Positions 51,394 through 62,481 of a stretch of DNA of 64,000 nt are shown here, one piece after another. The stretch lies in contig NZ_JALKCG010000001.1 in assembly GCF_023016525.1 (NCBI RefSeq), positions 682,001 to 746,000 on the forward strand, in the 5' to 3' direction. The notes beneath the pieces are model-generated. The model saw nothing but the letters and a program-made list of their open reading frames with translations. It searched no databases and was not told the origin of the DNA. The position numbers and the translations under genes are program-made. Numbering within the stretch: the first letter of the stretch is position 1; every line of letters begins with the position of its first letter. Source of the DNA: Ancylobacter koreensis (GTDB taxonomy: Bacteria > Pseudomonadota > Alphaproteobacteria > Rhizobiales > Xanthobacteraceae).

Positions 51394-52644
51394 TCAGTTC
51401 TTCGGCGGCGGGTTCGAGGGCGTGTACTGCGCGCTCGGGTCGCTCTTGGTCAGGTCGCAGCCCGCCTCGCCCAGCCAGTACGGCTTGATGTCTTCCCAGA
51501 CCTTCGGGAAGGAGATCGAGTGATCCGCGCCCACCTTGGCGAGATAGATGGTGTGCGACATGTGCTGGCTCTTCGGGTCGAGGCAGACCTTGCCTTCCGG
51601 CGCGTCCATGCAGACGTCGCCCTTGGCGATCTCCTTGCGCAGGTCGTCGCGCTTGGTCGACTTCGCGCGCTCAACCATCTGCTTGTAGAGATAGACGGCG
51701 AGATAGGAGTTCTCGGCTTCCTGGTTGACGTAGGGCTCGTCGGGGAACTTGGCCTTGAACTTGGCGAAGAAGGCCTTCGACGCCGGCGTGTCGACTTCCT
51801 CGATGTAGTTGGTGGTGACGTACATGTCCTTGAGGGATGGCGGCTTGAAGCGCTTGTGCTCATAGCCCTGGCCGACGTTGACCGAGGAGGCCATCGGCAG
51901 GTTCACATTGGCGGCAGCGGCCTGCTCGTAATAGGAGGCCTGGGCAGTGCCGACCAGCAGCGTCACCACGAAATCGGGCTTGGCCTTCTGGATGTTCTGG
52001 ATGTTCTGGGAGAACTGCGACACGCCGAGCGGGATGAAGTCCTCGCCGACCATCTCGCCGCCATTCTCCTTGACGATATTGCGCACCCACTCGGCCGAGA
52101 TCTGGCCGAAATTATAGTCGGCAGCGAGCGTGTAGACCTTCTTGCCGTACTTCTCCATCATCCACGGGATGAGGGTGGAGAACTGCTGTTCGGGCACCGC
52201 GCCGGTGACGATCATGTTGGCGTCGCAGACGCCGCCTTCATACTGGTTGTTGTAGAAGGCGAGGCCGTCGAACTGGTTGACGATCGGGCGGTAGGCCTCG
52301 CGCGAGGCGGAGGAGAAGCCGGCGAACACGGCGTCCACCTTGTCGCGCTGGAGCACGCGGCGCATGAATTCCTGGTAGCGGGTGTTGTCGGACTGGGTGT
52401 CGTAGATCACCAGCTCCAGCGGGCGGCCGTCGATGCCGCCGGCCTTGTTGATCTCCTCGGCGGCGAGCTGGATGGCGTGCACCTTGCCGATGGTCGCGGC
52501 GGCGAAGTCGCCGGACTGATCCTCGAGAACGCCGAGCTTGATCGGATCGGCGGCGTAGGCGGGCGTGAAGCTGTGGGCAACGCTGAGCAAAAGCGTCCCC
52601 GTGAGGGCCGCGGCGCGCAGCCCCCGCATGGTCTTCCCAGTCAT
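51394..52644 (-). CDS. Amide/urea-type ABC transporter substrate-binding protein
   Basis: The 416-aa protein has a Sec signal peptide (ending PAYAADP at about residue 32) and a type I periplasmic-binding fold with KLGVLEDQSGDFAAATIG, AAEEINKAGGIDGRPLELV, FAGFSSASREAYRPIV and YTLAADYNFGQISAEWV. It resembles FmdD/UrtA-like binding proteins. AGGAGAATAAA precedes ATG 52644. It follows amiR after 19 bp and is probably under AmiR antitermination. The ligand is predicted to be a short amide or urea. Confidence 0.9.
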   Translation of the reverse strand: MTGKTMRGLRAAALTGTLLLSVAHSFTPAYAADPIKLGVLEDQSGDFAAATIGKVHAIQLAAEEINKAGGIDGRPLELVIYDTQSDNTRYQEFMRRVLQRDKVDAVFAGFSSASREAYRPIVNQFDGLAFYNNQYEGGVCDANMIVTGAVPEQQFSTLIPWMMEKYGKKVYTLAADYNFGQISAEWVRNIVKENGGEMVGEDFIPLGVSQFSQNIQNIQKAKPDFVVTLLVGTAQASYYEQAAAANVNLPMASSVNVGQGYEHKRFKPPSLKDMYVTTNYIEEVDTPASKAFFAKFKAKFPDEPYVNQEAENSYLAVYLYKQMVERAKSTKRDDLRKEIAKGDVCMDAPEGKVCLDPKSQHMSHTIYLAKVGADHSISFPKVWEDIKPYWLGEAGCDLTKSDPSAQYTPSNPPPKN

Positions 52645-52663
52645 TTTATTCTCCTGTGAAAGG

Positions 52664-53323
52664 TTATCGTGTTTCCGCGCTGCGGCTCTCGGGGAGACGT
52701 CTCGTCGGTTTGTCGAGGGCTTCGGCCCTCGCCTTCATGAAAGCCTCGCAGAAGTCCTCAAGAACCTGCCGCGAGCGCATGCTTTCGCGCCGAAGCCATT
52801 CATAGGCCTCGTCGTCATCGACGCCCGCATCGTGCATCCGGGCGATGATGGCCTTCACCACCGCGCGACGTCCGCGCCGGCGGCGATCCATGTCGTCGAG
52901 CCGCGACCTGAGGTCGCCGCGCAACAGGAACTGGTTGATGCCGAGGAACAGCGCGGTGTAGACGGCCGCGCCCTGCACGGGCTTGCGCAGGAAGGCCGTG
53001 GCGCCGAGGTTCACCAGCTGCTTCAGCCGGCTCGGCGCCTCCACGCCGACAAGCCCGATGATCGGCACCGGCGGCTGGCGCGAGCCGGCGTCGGTGTCGA
53101 GGGCGACGGGATTGTCGAGGTCGCCGTCGATGAAGAGGATGTCGCGCTCGGCCTGCATGGCGCCGATATCGAGCTCGGCGCGCCCGTCGGTGAGCGGCGG
53201 GCAGATGGAGGTGACGCCCAGCTTGCCCAGCGTGGTCTGCAGCGCCTCCACGGCCGTGAGGTTGGACGTGACGATATACGCCCGGCCGCCATTGAAGTTC
53301 TGGAGCAGTCGAGGAGCCATCAC
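52664..53323 (-). CDS. amiR: ANTAR-domain antitermination regulator AmiR-like
   Basis: The 219-aa protein has an N-terminal pseudo-receiver domain (about residues 15-135, with FIDGDLDNP but no canonical phosphoacceptor arrangement) and a C-terminal three-helix ANTAR domain. The ANTAR core is RRRGRRAVVKAIIARMHDAG followed by DDDEAYEWLRRESMRSRQ. AmiR is an RNA-binding antiterminator held inactive by AmiC. Here the GTG at 53323 (or ATG at 53320) overlaps the amiC stop. Its RNA target is most likely the leader before amiC. Confidence 0.9.
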   Translation of the reverse strand: MMAPRLLQNFNGGRAYIVTSNLTAVEALQTTLGKLGVTSICPPLTDGRAELDIGAMQAERDILFIDGDLDNPVALDTDAGSRQPPVPIIGLVGVEAPSRLKQLVNLGATAFLRKPVQGAAVYTALFLGINQFLLRGDLRSRLDDMDRRRRGRRAVVKAIIARMHDAGVDDDEAYEWLRRESMRSRQVLEDFCEAFMKARAEALDKPTRRLPESRSAETR

Positions 53324-54471
53324 TTTACCACTCTCAGTGAAGAGTTGCGGGAAGCGACCGCGTAGCGCGGCGACGACTGGACGAGATAGGGGTCGGGACG
53401 GACCGGCCCGGGCGCCTCGACGAGTATGTCGAAGCGCGCGGAAGCGTTTGAAACGCCAATTCGTGGCGTCAGATAGGCGTGCAGGGTCTGCGGGTCGATA
53501 TGCACATCGCCCTGCGGCGCGGCGAGGCGCTGGCGGGTGACCGCCGCCTTCACCGCCTCGACATCGTCGGTCCCCGCCTCGGCGAGCGCAAGCTGCAGCA
53601 GCTTCATCGCGATGTAGGAGGCTTCCGCATCCGCCGAGGTCGAGGGTCCTTCCGGGAAGGTCTCGCGATAGGCGCGGGTGAAGGCGGCGTTGGTCGGCGA
53701 GGGCAGCGAGGAGAAATAGACGCTGGAGCTCAGATGCCCGTCCACCGCCGGCCCGCCGATCTCCTCCAGCTCCGGCTCCGACAGCGTGCAGCTCGCCACC
53801 GGGATGACGCGCGGCTGGTCGATGCCGCGCTTCAGGCAGGCGGCGCGGAAGGCGCGGAAGAAGGCGTAGTTGCTCGTGCCGATGAGGTTGTTGAACACGA
53901 AGGCCGGGCGCGCCTCAATAATGGCCTCGACCACCTGGTCGAGCTCGGTATCGCCGACGGCGACATAGCGCTCGGCCATCACGCGGGCGCCGCGCGCCAT
54001 CATCGCCTCGCGGAAGATGCGGGTGTTCTCCCAGGCCCAGATGTAGTTCGAGCCGACGCAGAAGGCGCTGGCGCCGACATGGGCCAGCATGTGGTCGACG
54101 AGGGGCAGCACGTGCTGGTTCGGCGAGGCGCCGGTGTAGATCACGTTGTTGGAGCTCTCGAAGCCCTCATAATGCGAGGGATACCAGAGCAGCGCGTCAT
54201 GCTTCTCGAAGCAGGGGATCACCTCCTTGCGGCTGGAGGAGGTGTAGCAGCCGACCACGTGGCGGATGCCGGCGTTCAGCAGGTCGCGGCTCAGCGCGGC
54301 GTAGCGCACGAGATCGCCGCCGGGATTGACGACGACCGGCTCCACCGAAACGCCCTCCGCCGGCCGCTCCGCCACCGCGAGCAGGGCGCCGTTCAGCATG
54401 GAGCGCGCCACCACGTCGTACGGACCCGTGGTGGAGAACATCACTCCGATGCGGTAATGCTTCGACGCCAT
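53320..54471 (-). CDS. amiC: Amide-sensing regulator AmiC-like
   Basis: The 383-aa protein has a type I binding-protein fold but no signal peptide, so it is cytoplasmic, as expected of AmiC. Text matching AmiC/UrtA relatives includes GVMFSTTGPYDVVARSMLNG, GCYTSSSRKEVIPCFEKHDALLWYP, SNYIWAWENTRIFRE and NNLIGTSNYAFF (each read separately). AmiC binds amides and sequesters AmiR when ligand is absent. Its stop overlaps amiR. Its start lies only about 16 bp after a strong terminator, so its own expression probably needs antitermination. Confidence 0.9.
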   Translation of the reverse strand: MASKHYRIGVMFSTTGPYDVVARSMLNGALLAVAERPAEGVSVEPVVVNPGGDLVRYAALSRDLLNAGIRHVVGCYTSSSRKEVIPCFEKHDALLWYPSHYEGFESSNNVIYTGASPNQHVLPLVDHMLAHVGASAFCVGSNYIWAWENTRIFREAMMARGARVMAERYVAVGDTELDQVVEAIIEARPAFVFNNLIGTSNYAFFRAFRAACLKRGIDQPRVIPVASCTLSEPELEEIGGPAVDGHLSSSVYFSSLPSPTNAAFTRAYRETFPEGPSTSADAEASYIAMKLLQLALAEAGTDDVEAVKAAVTRQRLAAPQGDVHIDPQTLHAYLTPRIGVSNASARFDILVEAPGPVRPDPYLVQSSPRYAVASRNSSLRVVK

Positions 54472-54486
54472 CGTTCAGCCCAAAAC

Positions 54487-54520
54487 AAAAAACGCCCGCC
54501 GGTCGCTCGACCGTGGGCGT
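54487..54520 (-). terminator. Intrinsic terminator in the amiC leader
   Basis: Read on the minus strand, ACGCCC and GGGCGT form the base of a stem, and CGGTC/GACCG continues it around GAGC. A run of six U follows (A-run at 54487-54492 on the plus strand). It lies about 16 bp before the amiC start codon, so it would block the operon unless antiterminated. Position and partner genes match an AmiR-type control element. Confidence 0.8.
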
Positions 54521-54528
54521 CGTTGCCA

Positions 54529-54558
54529 CCAACCCTCGGCACGTCGTGCCGTCGTTGG
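54529..54558 (-). promoter_or_regulatory. Upstream hairpin of the amiC leader, ANTAR-target candidate
   Basis: CCAAC/GTTGG (54529-54533/54554-54558) encloses CGGCAC/GTGCCG around GAC. With the terminator hairpin 8 bp away it forms a two-stem arrangement like ANTAR RNA targets. A clean hexaloop with A at position 1 and G at position 4 was not found by eye, so the match to the known motif is partial. Confidence 0.5.
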
Positions 54559-54846
54559 AAATGTTCACCGAAATTTGCCGCGACATTGGGCATCTTTGCC
54601 CGCCGCTCGTTTCTTAGGCTTGCGTGAAGCCGCGCCTTTGTCAAGCGGTTTTGCGCGAAGACGGTATCCATGCACAACTCGGCTCCTGCGGCAGCAGCCG
54701 CTTTCCCCGCTTCGGCCAGGATCGGCGGCCGAAAGCGCAGGAATCGCACATGGATGGCGCGTGCGGCTTTCCTCGCGCCGCCCGGCGGGTAAATATCGCG
54801 CCGTTTCGGGCGGCTCCGTAAGCCGCCGCGTGCCCGCGAGGTAGGG

Positions 54847-56877
<2,031 letters not shown>

Positions 56878-56897
56878 CGACAGACGGGAAGACGCAC

Positions 56898-57680
56898 GTG
56901 ACCTATGAGAACGAGGCCGGCCAGACGTCCGCCGACGGCCGGCTTGCCAATCCGAGCTACCGCCTGCCGGCGGCGGATCAGGATTTCATCCTCGGCGATT
57001 CCATGCGCGGCGTGCGCTTCCTTCTGGAATACGCCAAGGCCGAGGAGGAGCTGCGCCGCTGGCGCATCCGCTCCACCCTCGTCGTGTTCGGCTCGGCGCG
57101 GGTGCGCGAGGACGGGCCGGGACGCCAGCCCTTCCTCTATGAGCAGGCGCGCGCCTTCGGGCGCATCGCCTCCGAGCGCGGCGGCGCGCTCGATCTCGCC
57201 GAGGGAGGCTTCCGCGACAACGTCATCACCACCGGCGGCGGGCCGGGTCTGATGGAGGCGGCCAATCGCGGCGCCTTCGAGGTGGCCGCGCCCAGCATCG
57301 GCTTCAACATCTCGCTGCCGCACGAGCAGGCGCCGAACCCCTACACGACGCCGCAGCTCACCTTCCGCTTCCACTATTTCGCGATGCGCAAGATGCACCT
57401 CGCCATGCGGGCGAACGCGCTGGTGGTGTTTCCCGGCGGCTTCGGCACGCTCGATGAGCTGTTCGAGATCCTCAACCTGCGCATCACCGGCAAGGCGCCG
57501 CCGGTCGGCATCGTGCTGTTCGACGAGGCCTACTGGCGCTCGGTCATCAACTTCCAGGCGATGATCGACGCCGGCATGGTGAGCGAGCAGGATTGCCGCG
57601 AATTCCAGTTTGCCGATACGGCGGAGGAGATCTGGGAGAAGCTGGTGGCGGGCGGCCTGCACAGCCATCGGCGCGCGTAA
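56898..57680 (+). CDS. LOG-family nucleotide-binding protein
   Basis: The 260-aa protein has the LOG/TIGR00730-type motifs GGGPGLMEAANRGAFE and PGGFGTLDELFEIL, with VVFGSARV at the start of the fold. Enzymes of this family hydrolyse nucleoside 5'-monophosphates (including cytokinin nucleotides) to base and ribose 5-phosphate. A 60-residue N-terminal extension precedes the core, as in the longer bacterial form. The start is GTG 56898 behind GGGAAG. It is probably co-transcribed with nadE. Confidence 0.85.
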   Translation: MTYENEAGQTSADGRLANPSYRLPAADQDFILGDSMRGVRFLLEYAKAEEELRRWRIRSTLVVFGSARVREDGPGRQPFLYEQARAFGRIASERGGALDLAEGGFRDNVITTGGGPGLMEAANRGAFEVAAPSIGFNISLPHEQAPNPYTTPQLTFRFHYFAMRKMHLAMRANALVVFPGGFGTLDELFEILNLRITGKAPPVGIVLFDEAYWRSVINFQAMIDAGMVSEQDCREFQFADTAEEIWEKLVAGGLHSHRRA

Positions 57681-57686
57681 GCGCCG

Positions 57687-58562
57687 CTACGGCCCGGCTG
57701 CGCTCCGCAGCGACATGTCCAGCGCAAGCGCGGCATCACCCCACAAGGCCTTGCGGTCGGCGAGGAAGCGGGCGGCGATCTCGCTGCCGCGCTGCGCGCA
57801 GGCGGCATAGGGCTCCCCGCGCAGGCACCCGTCGATGAAGCCGGCGGCGAACACGTCGCCGGCGCCGGTGCTGTCGCGCGGGCCGCCCTCCGGCAACTCG
57901 ACGGGTGCGAGCGGCACCTGCATGCGGCCGTGGGCTTCGCTCAGATGCACCGGGCGCGCGCCATCGGTCGCCACCAACACCTTCAGCCCGTCCCCGCCGA
58001 TCCGCCGGGCATGGTCGAAGGCGCCTTCGCCGAGCGCGAAGGCATGGTCCGAGGCGGAGGCGATCAGTGCCTCGGCGGGTCGACGCTCGCCCGCCTCCAG
58101 CGGCACCTGCGCGACCACGCGACAGCGCCCCGCCAGCGCGTCGAGCACGCCGGCCTCGGCGCGGCGGACATTGATGTAGGCGAGGTCGGCGGCGAGAGCC
58201 GGCAGGGTGGTGAGCCGGCGCGCCTCGCTCGCGGCGGGCGCGACTATGGTGCGCTCGCCGGCGGGATCGACGAAGATTTCCAGCGGCACGGTGGGTGCCT
58301 CGCTTGCCGCGAGATATCGCAGGTCGAAGCCGAGCTGGGCCAGCACGGCGCGGCAGGCCTCGCCGGCGGCGTCGGCCGAGAGCGTGGCGACGAGGCTCAC
58401 GCGGTGGCCGAGTGCCAGCAGCGCGGCCCCGGTCGCGAAGCCCCCGCCGCCGCAACGCCAGTGCGCACCGAGAACGCTCACGCGCCCGCCCGCGCCCAAT
58501 GGGCGGGCGATGCGGACGATGCGGTCGACATTCACGCTGCCGACGACGAGGACGTGACCCAT
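57687..58562 (-). CDS. PfkB-family carbohydrate/nucleoside kinase
   Basis: The 291-aa kinase has the ribokinase-like fold: VVGSVNVDRIVRIARP at the N-terminus, GGGGFATGAALLALGHRV, and the catalytic DSTGAGDVFAAGFIDG with the base Asp. Family members phosphorylate ribose, adenosine, fructose and similar compounds. The ribose or nucleoside produced by the neighbouring LOG protein would be a plausible substrate, but no substrate-specific motif is visible. It lies tail-to-tail with the LOG gene, 6 bp apart. Confidence 0.85.
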   Translation of the reverse strand: MGHVLVVGSVNVDRIVRIARPLGAGGRVSVLGAHWRCGGGGFATGAALLALGHRVSLVATLSADAAGEACRAVLAQLGFDLRYLAASEAPTVPLEIFVDPAGERTIVAPAASEARRLTTLPALAADLAYINVRRAEAGVLDALAGRCRVVAQVPLEAGERRPAEALIASASDHAFALGEGAFDHARRIGGDGLKVLVATDGARPVHLSEAHGRMQVPLAPVELPEGGPRDSTGAGDVFAAGFIDGCLRGEPYAACAQRGSEIAARFLADRKALWGDAALALDMSLRSAAGP

Positions 58563-58595
58563 TCAGCAACGCTCGGAAGCAAGGCCCATCGGCGG

Positions 58596-59039
58596 CTAGA
58601 GCCGGCCTTCGTCATATTCCTGGCAGGAATAGCCGAGCAGCGACAGCCCCTCCTCAAGGAAGTCGCCGAGCAGCGGCAGGCCAAGAAGATAGGCGGCGGT
58701 ACGCCGGTTATGTGCCTGCGCCGCCTCCTCGCGGACCTCCGGCCAGTCGTCGGCGTCGTAATCGTCGCGCCCGAGCCAGGCGAGCGCCACGAGGTCGATC
58801 TGCTCGTCCTCGGTCAGCGCGCCGATGAAGCCGGCGATCTCCTGCTGGACGGGATCGTCGCCATGATCCTCCAGCACCTCGATGGCGTTGTCGTCCGAAG
58901 GATTGGAGGCAGGATCGGGCTCCGTCACCTCGTCCTTGGCGTCGAACTCGCGCGCCTTGACGATGATGAAGCACACCTTCTCCGGCGAGATGGTGAGCGG
59001 GGAATCGTCGCCGCTCGTGGTGTCGATGGATTCCGCCAT
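58596..59039 (-). CDS. DUF3775-family protein of unknown function
   Basis: The 147-aa acidic protein begins near SPLTISPEKVCFIIVKAREFD and ends with TAAYLLGLPLLGDFLEEGL, both conserved in the DUF3775 family as I recall it. The middle is rich in Asp/Glu (DDNAIEVLEDHGDDP, DEQIDLVALAWLGRDDY). AGGAGGG is ideally placed before ATG 59039. No catalytic motif is visible. A cytoplasmic location is expected. It sits between pncA and the PfkB kinase on the same strand. Confidence 0.75.
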   Translation of the reverse strand: MAESIDTTSGDDSPLTISPEKVCFIIVKAREFDAKDEVTEPDPASNPSDDNAIEVLEDHGDDPVQQEIAGFIGALTEDEQIDLVALAWLGRDDYDADDWPEVREEAAQAHNRRTAAYLLGLPLLGDFLEEGLSLLGYSCQEYDEGRL

Positions 59040-59113
59040 ATGTCCCTCCTGCGCGTGCCGGGTCTGCCTCACAAGAACGGCCGGGGCGGCAAAAGGATGC
59101 CTGCCGTTTGCGG

Positions 59114-59782
59114 CTATCCTCCCGCGTAGCGGCTCGCCCCGGTGACGACGGCGTGCGGCCGGCAAGCGATGCCGAGCGCGTGGAAGGCGTCGCGCGTGGC
59201 GTCGGCCGAGCCGGCGACATCGATGGCGCGGCAGGCATCGTCGAATACCACGACCTCGAAGCCGACGCGGCGGGCATCCTCGGCCGAGTAGCGCACGCAG
59301 AAATCGAAGGCGAGGCCGGCGAGAAACACCCGCCTGATGCCACGCTCGCGCAGATAGCTGGCGAGCCCGGTCGCGGTGCGCCGGTCGTTCTCGTAAAAGG
59401 TCGAATAGGAATCGATGCCGCGATGATAGCCCTTGCGCAGCACCAGCTCGGCATGCGGCACGTCGAGTTCGTCGCGGAAGGCGGCGCCGCGCGTGCCCTG
59501 CACGCAATGGTCCGGCCACAGGATCTGCGCGCCGTAGTCGACGTCGATGGTCTCGAAGGGCCGGGCACCGGGATGCGAGGAGGCGAAGGAGAGATGGCCC
59601 GGCGGGTGCCAGTCCTGCGTCAGCACAACATGGGGAAAATGTCGCGCCAGAAGGTTGATCGCCGGAATGATCTCGTCGCCCTTCGGCACGGCGAGCGCGC
59701 CGCCCGGACAGAAATCGTGCTGAACATCGACCACCAGCAGCACGTCGCTACCGCCGGGGACGTAGTCATACGACACGGGCAT
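59114..59782 (-). CDS. pncA: Nicotinamidase PncA
   Basis: The 222-aa enzyme converts nicotinamide to nicotinate for NAD salvage. The Asp-Lys-Cys triad reads VVDVQHDFCPGG, LRKGYHRGIDSYS and LAFDFCVRYSAEDA. The metal-binding DWHPPGHLSFASSHPG is present too. Its neighbours nadE and a PfkB kinase support an NAD-related cluster, though it is encoded on the opposite strand to nadE. Confidence 0.93.
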   Translation of the reverse strand: MPVSYDYVPGGSDVLLVVDVQHDFCPGGALAVPKGDEIIPAINLLARHFPHVVLTQDWHPPGHLSFASSHPGARPFETIDVDYGAQILWPDHCVQGTRGAAFRDELDVPHAELVLRKGYHRGIDSYSTFYENDRRTATGLASYLRERGIRRVFLAGLAFDFCVRYSAEDARRVGFEVVVFDDACRAIDVAGSADATRDAFHALGIACRPHAVVTGASRYAGG

Positions 59783-59921
59783 GGTACCGTCATTGTGCCT
59801 GGCGGCTGAGCCGCGCAGGCGAGTTTTCCCGAATCGGGACTTTGCGGAGGAAGCGCGGCGGGATCAAGAGGGCATCGCCAAAGAGCTGTGGTTTGCTGCC
59901 CCGCCTGGCGGCATCCGGCCG

Positions 59922-61175
59922 TCAGCCATAGCGCGCGATGCCGAGATCCTCGCTGGCGATGGCAGGCCGGCGCCCGCTCATCAGGTCCGCCAGCACCTGC
60001 GCGGAACCGCAGGACATGGTCCAGCCCAGAGTGCCGTGTCCCCCGTTCAGGAACAGGTTGGCGTAGCGGGTCGGGCCGATGACCGGCGTGCCGTCCGGCG
60101 TCATGGGCCGCAGGCCGGTCCAGAACTGCGCCTTCTCCCAGTCGCCGGCGGCGCCGAACAGGTCGCGCGCCGAGCGCTCCAGCGTGGCGTGCCGGGCGGG
60201 CGGCAGGGAGAGGTCGAAGCCGGCGATCTCGGCCAGCCCGCCCACGCGGATGCGGTCGCCGAGACGGGTGATGGCGACCTTGTAGGTCTCGTCCATCACG
60301 GTGGAGACCGGCGCGGTGGAGGTGTCGACGATCGGCACGGTGAGCGAATAGCCCTTCACCGGACAGACCGGCAGGTTGAGGCCGAGCGGGGCCAGAAGCG
60401 CCGGCGCGTAGCTGCCCAGCGCCGCCACATAGGCGTCGGCGGTAACCTCACCCGTCGCGGTCGCAACGCCGGCGATGCGGCCGGCCTCGACCTTGAGCCG
60501 CCGAATATCGGTGTTGTAGCGGAAGACGACGCCCAGCTCCTCGGCGAGCGTGGCGAGCGCGCCGGTGAACTTGAAGCAGTCGCCGGTCTCGTCCGTCGGC
60601 AGGCGCAGGCCCCCGAGGATGTGGTCGGCCGCCGCCGCGAGGCCGGGCTCGACGGCGACGCAGCCGGCGCGGTCGAGCACCTCGAAGGGCACGCCGTCGG
60701 CGGCCAGCACCTCGATGTCCTTGCCGATGGCGTCGAGCTGCTTGCGGCTGCGGAAGACCTGCAGCGTGCCCTGCATGCGCGCGTCATAGGCGATGCCGGT
60801 CTCCTCGCGCAGCGCGATCAGGCAGTCGCGGCTGTATTGCGCGATACGCACCATGCGGCCCTTGTTCACCGCGTAGCGCGCCGCCGTGCAATTGGCCAGC
60901 ATGGCCGCCATCCAGCGCAGCGTGCCGGTGTCCATGGTGGGGTGCAGCACCAGCGGGGCATGTTTCATGAACAGCCACTTCAGCGCCTTCAACGGGACGC
61001 CGGGCGCCGCCCAGGGCGAGGAGTAGCCGGGCGAGACCTCGCCGGCATTGGCGAAGCTGGTCTCCAGCGCCGGGCCGGGCTGGCGGTCGAGCACCACCAC
61101 CTCATGGCCGGCGCGGGCGAGGCAATAGGCCGAGGTGACGCCGATCACGCCGGCGCCGAGAACGACGATCTTCAT
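59922..61175 (-). CDS. dadA: D-amino acid dehydrogenase DadA
   Basis: The 417-aa flavoprotein oxidises D-alanine and other D-amino acids to keto acids at the membrane. FAD-binding [20 protein letters not shown] is at the N-terminus, and family text includes [56 protein letters not shown] and [20 protein letters not shown] (read separately). The gene follows alanine racemase by 39 bp, the usual dad arrangement. A 10-bp direct repeat lies in the gap, just before its start. Confidence 0.93.
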   Translation of the reverse strand: MKIVVLGAGVIGVTSAYCLARAGHEVVVLDRQPGPALETSFANAGEVSPGYSSPWAAPGVPLKALKWLFMKHAPLVLHPTMDTGTLRWMAAMLANCTAARYAVNKGRMVRIAQYSRDCLIALREETGIAYDARMQGTLQVFRSRKQLDAIGKDIEVLAADGVPFEVLDRAGCVAVEPGLAAAADHILGGLRLPTDETGDCFKFTGALATLAEELGVVFRYNTDIRRLKVEAGRIAGVATATGEVTADAYVAALGSYAPALLAPLGLNLPVCPVKGYSLTVPIVDTSTAPVSTVMDETYKVAITRLGDRIRVGGLAEIAGFDLSLPPARHATLERSARDLFGAAGDWEKAQFWTGLRPMTPDGTPVIGPTRYANLFLNGGHGTLGWTMSCGSAQVLADLMSGRRPAIASEDLGIARYG

Positions 61176-61214
61176 GAGACGACTTCCAGATGGGACGACT
61201 TCCGGCCGTGCGGT

Positions 61215-62336
61215 TCAGCGGTAGACGCGATGGTAACGTGTTCCGAGGCCAGTGAGGATTTCATAAGCGATGGTGCCGGCGTCGGCGGCGAGCGCCTCCA
61301 GCGTCTGGTGCGGGCCGATCAGCTCGACGGGCGAACCGGGCTTCAGCGTGCCGGGCGGCAGGGCGGTGATGTCGAGGGTCAGGCTGTCCATCGAGACCCG
61401 CCCGGCGATCGGCAGGCGCGTCGTGCCGTGATAGGCGGCGCCTCTGTCGCCCAGCGCGCGCGGCAGTCCGTCGGCATAGCCGGCGGCGATGGTGGCGAGA
61501 CGGCGCTCGCCCGCCGTCACATGGGTGCCGCCATAGCCGACCCGCGCGCCCGCCGGCACGGTGCGGATCTGGACCACGCGCACGTCGAGCCGCACCACCG
61601 GCAGCATGGGATTGGCGACGCCGGGGGTCGGCGCGCCGCCATAGAGCGCGATGCCCGGCCGCACGAGGGCGCCGTGATAGGCGGGCCCGAGGAAGATGCC
61701 GCCGGAATTGGCGAAGCTCAAGGGCACGCCGGGAAAGCCTTCGGCGAAGCGGGCCATCGCCGCGAGCTGATCCGCGTTCTGGCCGCAGCCCGGCTCGTCA
61801 GCGCAGGCGAGATGGCTCATCACATGCAGAAGCCGCACACCGGAGAGCCGCGCCAGCTCGGCGGTGAGAAGGGCGGCGTCCTCGGGCGAGAGGCCGAAGC
61901 GCGACATGCCGGTGTCGAACTGCAGCAGCGCCGGCAGCTCGACGCCGCGCGCACGGGCGAGCCGAGACCAGGCGGCGACCTGTTCGAGACTGTTGAGCAC
62001 GGGGATGATCCCGGCCTGCGCGCAGGCGGGCTCCGCGCCGGGCAGCAGGCCGCCGAGCACGTAGAGCCGGCTACCGGCATTCAACAGTGGCTTGAGGATA
62101 AGAGCCTCGGAAAGCTGGGCGACGAAGAAGTCGCGGCAGCCGGCAGCCTCCAGCGCCGGGGCCACGCGGGCGGCGCCGAGGCCGTAGGCGTCCGCCTTGA
62201 CCACACCGGCCACCCTTGCCGGTGCCACACGTGCGGCGAGTGCACGGTAATTGGCCGCGAGCGCCTTGAGGTCGATGGTCAGGAGGCCAGGCGCGATGTC
62301 GCCCGCCACACGCTGCTCAGAGATTTCACCGAACAT
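61215..62336 (-). CDS. dadX: Alanine racemase (DadX type)
   Basis: The 373-aa PLP enzyme has Lys47 in VVKADAYGLGA, RVGYGGTHVTAGERR with ATIAAGYADG as the Tyr-bearing region, and ALYGGAPTPG in the phosphate-binding part. It interconverts L- and D-alanine. Its place before dadA, with a divergent Lrp regulator, makes a catabolic role (DadX) more likely than a biosynthetic one. Expression is probably induced by alanine. Confidence 0.9.
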   Translation of the reverse strand: MFGEISEQRVAGDIAPGLLTIDLKALAANYRALAARVAPARVAGVVKADAYGLGAARVAPALEAAGCRDFFVAQLSEALILKPLLNAGSRLYVLGGLLPGAEPACAQAGIIPVLNSLEQVAAWSRLARARGVELPALLQFDTGMSRFGLSPEDAALLTAELARLSGVRLLHVMSHLACADEPGCGQNADQLAAMARFAEGFPGVPLSFANSGGIFLGPAYHGALVRPGIALYGGAPTPGVANPMLPVVRLDVRVVQIRTVPAGARVGYGGTHVTAGERRLATIAAGYADGLPRALGDRGAAYHGTTRLPIAGRVSMDSLTLDITALPPGTLKPGSPVELIGPHQTLEALAADAGTIAYEILTGLGTRYHRVYR

Positions 62337-62481
62337 CGCCCGCCCTTGAGGTCTCGCGCCACCTGTCGAATGGGTCTCGATGATAGTGCAGGGATCGTGC
62401 AGAAGCCGGTCGATCCGCGCGGCGAATTTTCAACGAATACGTTTTCATGCAAGGATCATCGAAATTATCGAAGGAATCGTC

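Larger units (their letters stand above)
54472..54846. promoter_or_regulatory. Divergent region between amiC and nadE
   Basis: This 375-bp stretch has no convincing gene. It contains the leader hairpins above. On the minus strand TTGACA (54637-54642) is a good -35 element, but a matching -10 is weak (AAGCCT at 17 bp or TAAGAA further on). On the plus side the nadE gene is preceded by GAGGTAGGG at 54838-54846. Confidence 0.5.
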
